Source: Alphaproteobacteria bacterium (GTDB lineage: Bacteria > Myxococcota_A > UBA796 > GCA-2862545). Taken from it: 64,000 nucleotides of DNA. A program made the position numbers and the translations under genes. Positions 59,688 through 64,000 of the stretch are shown piece by piece. The first letter of the stretch is position 1, and every line of letters starts with the position of its first letter. The notes beneath the pieces were generated by a model. The model was given only the letters and a program-made list of their open reading frames with translations. It did not search any database and had not been told where the DNA came from. The DNA is taken from assembly GCA_020632925.1 (NCBI GenBank), contig JACKER010000033.1:1-64000 (forward strand), written 5' to 3'.

Positions 59688-61100
59688 ATGCGAATCCACC
59701 CCGCGCTCGTCGCTCTCGTCACCACGACCCTCGGCTGTACCGACCGTGTCGTCGCCTCCGGCGACGTCGCCCTCGAACCCGTCTCGTCCGAACCCGGCGC
59801 GCCCTGGGTCGCGCGGATGACCTGGGACGACGGCATCGCCCATCCGGGCACGGAGCTGCGCCTGCTGCGCTCGCACCTCCCCTGCTCCTTCGGCTGCGCG
59901 ACGGACGACCTGGAGGTGGTGAACGCCGTGCAGGTCCAGGCCGGCGACACCGAGACCACGCTCGGTCCGGTCCTGCTCCCCGGCGGCTTCCGGTACGTCG
60001 CGACCGTCTGGCTCGTGGACGAGGTGGACGGGCTGTCCTGGTACGGGACGAACTCCGCCGAGGCCAGGACCCCGGTGCAGCCCATCGAGCATCCGGACGC
60101 GCTCGTCGGGACCACGTTCGCCTCCCGGGGCGACACGTTCGTCGTCGACGGGGTCTTCGCGGGCCTGCAGGAGGTCCTCCACACCGTCTGGCTGCCCACG
60201 CTCACGATCGACGCCGTGGTCGGCGATCGCGTGTCGGCCACCCTGGCCTACACCGAGCCCACGATCGACGACCGGCCCACCCAGCGGGTGTGCACGTCCA
60301 CCACCTCGCTCACGGGCCGGCTCGCGAACCCGGAGGTGACGTTCGACCCGACCGATCTCACCGTCGTGACCGGCATGGGGTCCACCCGGGTCTATGGCAC
60401 CGTCGTCACCGCGCAGGTGCTGGACGAGGGCCGGATGCTCGGGGACGTGCGCTTCTCGGGCAGCTTCGACCTGCGTGACATCGTGGACGAGCTGGGCGGG
60501 GATCTCGCTGGCGTCTGCGGCACGGGCGACGCCAACCAGTGCGAGCCCTGCCCCGACGGCGAGCAGGCCTGCGCCTGGGTGGACGCGCACCACGTCGTCG
60601 CCGAGCCCTGGGACGTTCGCATCGAGCGGGGTTCGGATGCCTGCGGCATCGAGGGGGACCTGGCGCGCTGGGACTTCGAGAACGAGCTGATCTACACGGC
60701 GGAGCGAGGAAGTGACCTCGTTCGCGCACTGGCCTTCGACGGCAGCGAGGTCTGGCGGGCCGAGGTCGGCGGCGCCGTCGACATGTTGGTGTATTCGGAC
60801 GGCGACCTCCTCCCGGTCGAGGCGGGCCCTGACGGGTACACCTGGTGGAGGCTCGCGCGCGCGACCGGCGCCGAGTCCGAGGAGCGGTCGGGGGACGACC
60901 TGCCCGAGGACGCCGCGGTCGGCGACATCGCCGTCGCCGGGTACTTCGCGTCGCTGCTGTTCTTCCTCTGGGGCGGGGTGCCGATGCCGGGCTGCTCGAT
61001 CAGCGCGCTGATGGTGGGGGCCGTCCCGACGGGGGCCCTGTGGATGTCGATGGCAGCGGCCCTCGGGCGTCGCCGGTCGCGCTCACCCGCCGCTCGGTAG
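59688..61100 (+). CDS. Lipoprotein with C-terminal membrane helix and Arg tail
   Basis: 470 residues from ATG 59688, behind GGAGG at 59678. The leader MRIHPALVALVTTTLGCTD has lipobox LGC-type at Cys17. The mature protein is beta-rich with no recognised family; Cys pairs occur (LPCSFGCATD; QCEPCPDGEQAC). The end is PGCSISALMVGAVPTGALWMSMAAALGRRRSRS: Cys, hydrophobic helix and Arg cluster, resembling a MYXO-CTERM tail. A protein with both an N-terminal lipobox and such a tail is unusual; one of the two may not be used. Its 3' end overlaps the convergent lipoprotein gene by 18 bases. Confidence 0.65.
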   Translation: MRIHPALVALVTTTLGCTDRVVASGDVALEPVSSEPGAPWVARMTWDDGIAHPGTELRLLRSHLPCSFGCATDDLEVVNAVQVQAGDTETTLGPVLLPGGFRYVATVWLVDEVDGLSWYGTNSAEARTPVQPIEHPDALVGTTFASRGDTFVVDGVFAGLQEVLHTVWLPTLTIDAVVGDRVSATLAYTEPTIDDRPTQRVCTSTTSLTGRLANPEVTFDPTDLTVVTGMGSTRVYGTVVTAQVLDEGRMLGDVRFSGSFDLRDIVDELGGDLAGVCGTGDANQCEPCPDGEQACAWVDAHHVVAEPWDVRIERGSDACGIEGDLARWDFENELIYTAERGSDLVRALAFDGSEVWRAEVGGAVDMLVYSDGDLLPVEAGPDGYTWWRLARATGAESEERSGDDLPEDAAVGDIAVAGYFASLLFFLWGGVPMPGCSISALMVGAVPTGALWMSMAAALGRRRSRSPAAR

Positions 61101-61676
61101 CAGCACGATGGAGGCCGGCGTGGTGACCACGATCAGCGGTCCGCTCGGATCGTCGGTGAAGCCGCCGTCGTCCACGCTGCCGCCGTCGAGCAGGAGCCGG
61201 TAGGGCTGGTCGGGCAGGGTGAGCGTGACATCGCCGAGCGTCGAGATCTGCAGGCGCTCGAGGTGGTCCTCGGTGTCGACGGTCACCTCGACGGGGTCCT
61301 CCGCCGTCTCCCAGGCCACCTGCCCGCGTCCGCGCAGGTCCGTGCTCTGCAGCGAGATCCACAGCTCGTCCAGCGACACGTCCAGGCTCACCGAGCGCGT
61401 CCAGATCGCGGTCGTCGGCGGACGCGAGCGCTTCATCTGCAGCTCGACGAGGTCCACGTCGACCACGCGGAGCACCGTCTCCTCCCGCTCCACGCCGCCG
61501 CCCCGCAGGCCCTGGAGGGCGAGGTTGCAGGTGTCGCCCCGATCCGGGTCGCGCGTGTCCACCACCAGGTCGGGGCCGCGGAGCTCCAGGGCGCGCGCGT
61601 CGGTGCAGTCCAGGTTGCGCTGGTTCCACAGCTCGTCGGCGCAGCCCGTCAGCGCCAGCAGCAGCGCGGCCCTCAC
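61083..61676 (-). CDS. Small lipoprotein of unknown function
   Basis: 197 residues from GTG 61676, overlapping the upstream stop (GTGA). Leader RAALLLALTGCADEL with lipobox LTGC. The mature domain is beta-rich with one likely disulfide (LDCTDAR; DTCNLALQG). It ends LLDGGSVDDGGFTDD...TTPASIVLLPSGG without an anchor. Last gene of the PEGA-kinase unit. No family recognised. Its 3' end overlaps the plus-strand lipoprotein gene. Confidence 0.65.
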   Translation of the reverse strand: MRAALLLALTGCADELWNQRNLDCTDARALELRGPDLVVDTRDPDRGDTCNLALQGLRGGGVEREETVLRVVDVDLVELQMKRSRPPTTAIWTRSVSLDVSLDELWISLQSTDLRGRGQVAWETAEDPVEVTVDTEDHLERLQISTLGDVTLTLPDQPYRLLLDGGSVDDGGFTDDPSGPLIVVTTPASIVLLPSGG

Positions 61677-62626
61677 GGGTTGCCCACCAGCGCGCGGTTC
61701 GCGGCGCCCTCGATGTCGCCCCGCAGGCCCTTGCGGCGGGAGGCGAGGCCGATCTCCAGCGCTCCGCTTCCCACCGTCAGCCCTGCTCCCAGCACCGTCA
61801 GGCCCACGGAGAGCGGCGCGTCGAGGTTGTGACCCGTCGTGGCGTCCCAGCCCACCAGGTAGGTGCCGTAGGCGGCGACGACACCCGCCGTCACCGTCGC
61901 GACCTGCAGCGTGGCGTTCGACCGGTACAGCCGGAGCGCGGCGCGGCCTTCGGGGTCGGCGGACGCCAGCGGCTGGACCTGCAGGCGCCAGGACAGCGCG
62001 GTCCCCGCCGCGTCGGCGTACCGGGCGCCCTTCCGCGTCACCGGCGGATGGATGTCTCCGAAGGGAACCGCCGTCGCGAGCCGGGTCGTCGGCGCCTCGT
62101 CCGCCGCGCTCGCGACCGCGACCTCCACCGTGTCGCCCGCCTCCACCTGGAGCAGCCTCGCGAACCGGGCACGCTCGCCGTCGCCGACCTGGAGGAGGTG
62201 CAGCCCGGCGGACACGGGCTCGTCGCGCCACGGCCTCCCGTCGAGCGTGGCGTGGTCGTCCGGGGAGGCGTCCCGCACGACCAGGGTGCCCGATCCCTCC
62301 GGAGGGACCGCGGCCTCCCAGCGCGCTCGGGCCTGGGCGCCGAAGTCGGGGTTCCAGGTGCTCGCGTCGGCGGACCGGGCGGCGGCGAAGGCGACGTCCG
62401 CGCGAGGATCGTCGAGGAACGACCAGATCATCGCGCGCGTCGCCCAGAACGCGGCGAGGTCGGCGGGGGTCGCGGGTCCCGTGCATCCGAAGCCCGCCAC
62501 GGCCTCGGTGAGGCCGAGCTCCGCGTCGCGGAGGTAGTAGCTGACGACGTCGGCGGCGGCGCCCGCGATGGCGGCGTCGGGCGCGGGGCAGTCCGCGAGC
62601 GCCGTGGTGGCGAGCCAGGCGATCAC
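61673..62626 (-). CDS. Exported protein with PEGA-like segment and C-terminal hydrophobic region
   Basis: 317 residues from GTG 62626, overlapping the kinase stop (GTGA). A short leader (IAWLATTALA) is followed by an alpha-helical domain with Cys (DCPAPDAA; GFGCTGPA). A PEGA-like beta segment (GTLVVRDASPDDHATLDGRPWRDEPVSAGLHLLQV) follows at about 120-155. Two hydrophobic stretches (ATVTAGVVAAYGTYLV; VGLTVLGAGLTVGSGAL) lie near residues 240-290 and could be membrane helices. PEGA domains also occur in the kinase encoded upstream. The pair may form a sensing complex. No family recognised as a whole. Confidence 0.62.
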   Translation of the reverse strand: MIAWLATTALADCPAPDAAIAGAAADVVSYYLRDAELGLTEAVAGFGCTGPATPADLAAFWATRAMIWSFLDDPRADVAFAAARSADASTWNPDFGAQARARWEAAVPPEGSGTLVVRDASPDDHATLDGRPWRDEPVSAGLHLLQVGDGERARFARLLQVEAGDTVEVAVASAADEAPTTRLATAVPFGDIHPPVTRKGARYADAAGTALSWRLQVQPLASADPEGRAALRLYRSNATLQVATVTAGVVAAYGTYLVGWDATTGHNLDAPLSVGLTVLGAGLTVGSGALEIGLASRRKGLRGDIEGAANRALVGNP

Positions 62627-64000
62627 TGACGCGGCTTCCAGCTGTCGGCGGCCGCGTCCCAGTGCCAGCCGGTCGGGCTCGCGGGATCGACGGTGATCGA
62701 CTGCGTGCCCACGCGGTCGTCCACCCGGAGCTCGATCCGGTGGGTGCCGTGGTCGACGGGCAGCTTCAGCGGCGTGGTGCCCACCTGCTCGCCGTCGACG
62801 CTGACCACCGCCCCCACCGGTGCGGACGTGAACAGCAGCTCGGTCCGTGGCGCCGGGGCCGTCCGTGACGTGCAGGGATCGCTCGTCCCGGCGGCGGCCA
62901 GGCACAGCGCCATCGCAGGCGCCGGATCGCGGGCGAAGTCCGACAGGACCTCGGCCCAGGCGGCGGCGCTGTTGCGCGCCTCCAGCCGGAGGGCGTCGTC
63001 CCGCGGCGAGGCGGCCCACCGGGCGCTCGCGACCCGCGCCACGATCTCGTGGGCGCGGGACACGTGGGACACCCGCTCGGCCCCGCGCCACGCGTCCTTG
63101 CGCTCGAGGGAGCGCTCCGCCCACAGGGCCGCGTCCGGGTCGCTCGAAGCGGCGCCGAACAGGTGCTCCGACCACGCGAGCATCATGTCCGGGTCCGAGC
63201 GGGTCACGAGCTCGAAGAACACGGGCTGCTCGCGCTCGTAGGCCGAGCAGTCGCCGGCGGAGCACCGGGCGCGCGCGTCGACGAGCAACACCCGGCCCAG
63301 CGTGTCCCGCTCGGTCTGCTTGCGCGTGGTGTCACGCATCGCGGCCGCCAGACAGGCGCGGGTGTCCGCGGGGAGCTGCCCGAGGAGCGCGGGTGCCTCG
63401 AGCGCGCTCGGATCACCGCAGCTCGGAGCGCCGGCCGTCGGTTCGGGGTTCGTCGCCGGTGCCGTCGACGGCACCGTGGGCCTGGTGGGTGGCGGCGTGG
63501 TGACGGGCTCGGGCGCCGGCTCGGACACCGGTGGCGGTGTGGGCACCACCGAAGGCTCGGGTGACTTCTCGATGGTCTCGGCGGGGCCGACCGCCGGATC
63601 GCGCAGCGCCCACCAGGTCCCCGCCAGACCGAGCCCCCCGAGCGCGACCAGCCCGACACCCGCCATGCCGACGAGGCCCAGCGCGGGCAGCCACCACGAT
63701 CGGCCGGACCGGACGGCCACCGCGGGAGGCGGCGTCGCGACCTCCAGCTCGGCGCTGGGGAAGGCCGCTGTCGGCGGGGAAGCCGTGTCCCCCAGGGAGG
63801 CGACGGTGAGCGAGCGTCCGATCAGCACGCCGTCCTGCTCGGGGGCGGCAGGCCAGGCGTGGTCGCGACACCACCGCGTCAGGCGCGTCCCCCCGAGCGC
63901 CTCGGCCAGGTCCTCGAGCCGCGGTCCCAGGTCGGCCATCGCGGGGCGCTCGTCGGCGCCGTAGGCCAGCAGCGCGGCGAGCATCTCCCGGAGCGGCGCT
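62623..64000 (-). CDS. C-terminal part of a Ser/Thr kinase with membrane helix and PEGA domain
   Basis: The open frame runs in from the window end (64000) to the stop at 62623, so the N-terminal kinase domain lies outside. The first visible residues (APLREMLAALLAYGADERPAMADLGPRL) match the end of the Hanks kinase C-lobe, where the conserved Arg of the family is ERP. A membrane helix follows (LPALGLVGMAGVGLVALGGLGLAG), then a Pro/Thr linker, an alpha-helical extracytoplasmic domain with Cys (RACLAAAM; RCSAGDCSAY), and a PEGA domain (LFTSAPVGAVVSVDGEQVGTTPLKL) near the C terminus. Such kinases are typical of myxobacteria. The two downstream genes are coupled by GTGA overlaps. Confidence 0.78.
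   Translation of the reverse strand, partial: APLREMLAALLAYGADERPAMADLGPRLEDLAEALGGTRLTRWCRDHAWPAAPEQDGVLIGRSLTVASLGDTASPPTAAFPSAELEVATPPPAVAVRSGRSWWLPALGLVGMAGVGLVALGGLGLAGTWWALRDPAVGPAETIEKSPEPSVVPTPPPVSEPAPEPVTTPPPTRPTVPSTAPATNPEPTAGAPSCGDPSALEAPALLGQLPADTRACLAAAMRDTTRKQTERDTLGRVLLVDARARCSAGDCSAYEREQPVFFELVTRSDPDMMLAWSEHLFGAASSDPDAALWAERSLERKDAWRGAERVSHVSRAHEIVARVASARWAASPRDDALRLEARNSAAAWAEVLSDFARDPAPAMALCLAAAGTSDPCTSRTAPAPRTELLFTSAPVGAVVSVDGEQVGTTPLKLPVDHGTHRIELRVDDRVGTQSITVDPASPTGWHWDAAADSWKPRQ

Overview
The window is very GC-rich and packed with genes. No rRNA, tRNA, CRISPR array, insertion sequence or prophage was recognised. The gene content suggests a myxobacterium-like member of the Myxococcota: Hanks-type Ser/Thr kinases with WD40 or PEGA tails, FHA-domain proteins, many lipoproteins, MopE-type Asp/Cys-rich proteins, parallel beta-helix surface proteins, FG-GAP propellers, and C-terminal 'Cys - membrane helix - Arg' tails resembling MYXO-CTERM sorting signals. 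The genus cannot be named from sequence alone. The only stretch over 300 bases without a gene is 17627-18109, which holds a 52-bp repeat array.

Layout. 1-981: 3' part of a propionyl-CoA synthetase. 1047-2117: secreted MopE-like protein. 2120-5222 (-): two coupled ATPases, the first broken inside its P-loop. 5340-9153 (-): a TerB/FHA/ABC/ABC-2 transporter, a small exported protein and a lipoprotein. 9339-13298: giant FG-GAP lipoprotein. 13299-15657 (-): three coupled genes of unknown function. 15718-17127: cyclic-nucleotide-binding/PhcB-like methyltransferase fusion. 17129-17626 (-): GNAT acetyltransferase, then the repeat array. 18110-20723: coupled ATP-grasp, NAD-dependent epimerase and metallophosphoesterase genes. 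20730-23865 (-): PDZ-like lipoprotein, NHL-like lipoprotein and MBOAT acyltransferase. 23954-27555: two coupled sulfatase-superfamily proteins. 27580-30813: GH114-like protein, small MYXO-CTERM-like protein and a three-gene membrane/exported operon. 30762-34111: divergent pair of beta-helix surface proteins. 34096-36546 (-): MerR/NB-ARC/TPR/OmpR-type regulator. 36652-39805: SUKH-domain protein and beta-helix protein. 39875-40264: small membrane protein. 40308-43924: isoprenoid-synthase-like, DUF5685-like, lipoprotein and START-like genes. 43925-47569 (-): MopE/beta-helix lipoprotein and M14 carboxypeptidase. 47606-49081: ABC-F ATPase. 49041-54803 (-): TolB-like propeller, FHA-winged-helix factor, WD40 Ser/Thr kinase and ankyrin protein. 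54813-58348 (-): HEAT-like protein and luciferase-like oxidoreductase. 58396-61100: lipase-like hydrolase and lipoprotein. 61083-64000 (-): end of a PEGA Ser/Thr kinase with two coupled exported proteins.

Two organisational habits recur. Genes in an operon are usually joined by 4-base ATGA or GTGA start/stop overlaps (14 cases). Convergent genes usually abut or overlap at their stop codons, leaving no room for a conventional terminator between them.

The strongest systems-level candidates are the kinase/FHA-transcription-factor operon (49041-54803), the isoprenoid-synthase/DUF5685/START operon (40308-43924), the regulator with a DNA-binding domain at each end (34096-36546), and the unexplained repeat array (17662-18045).
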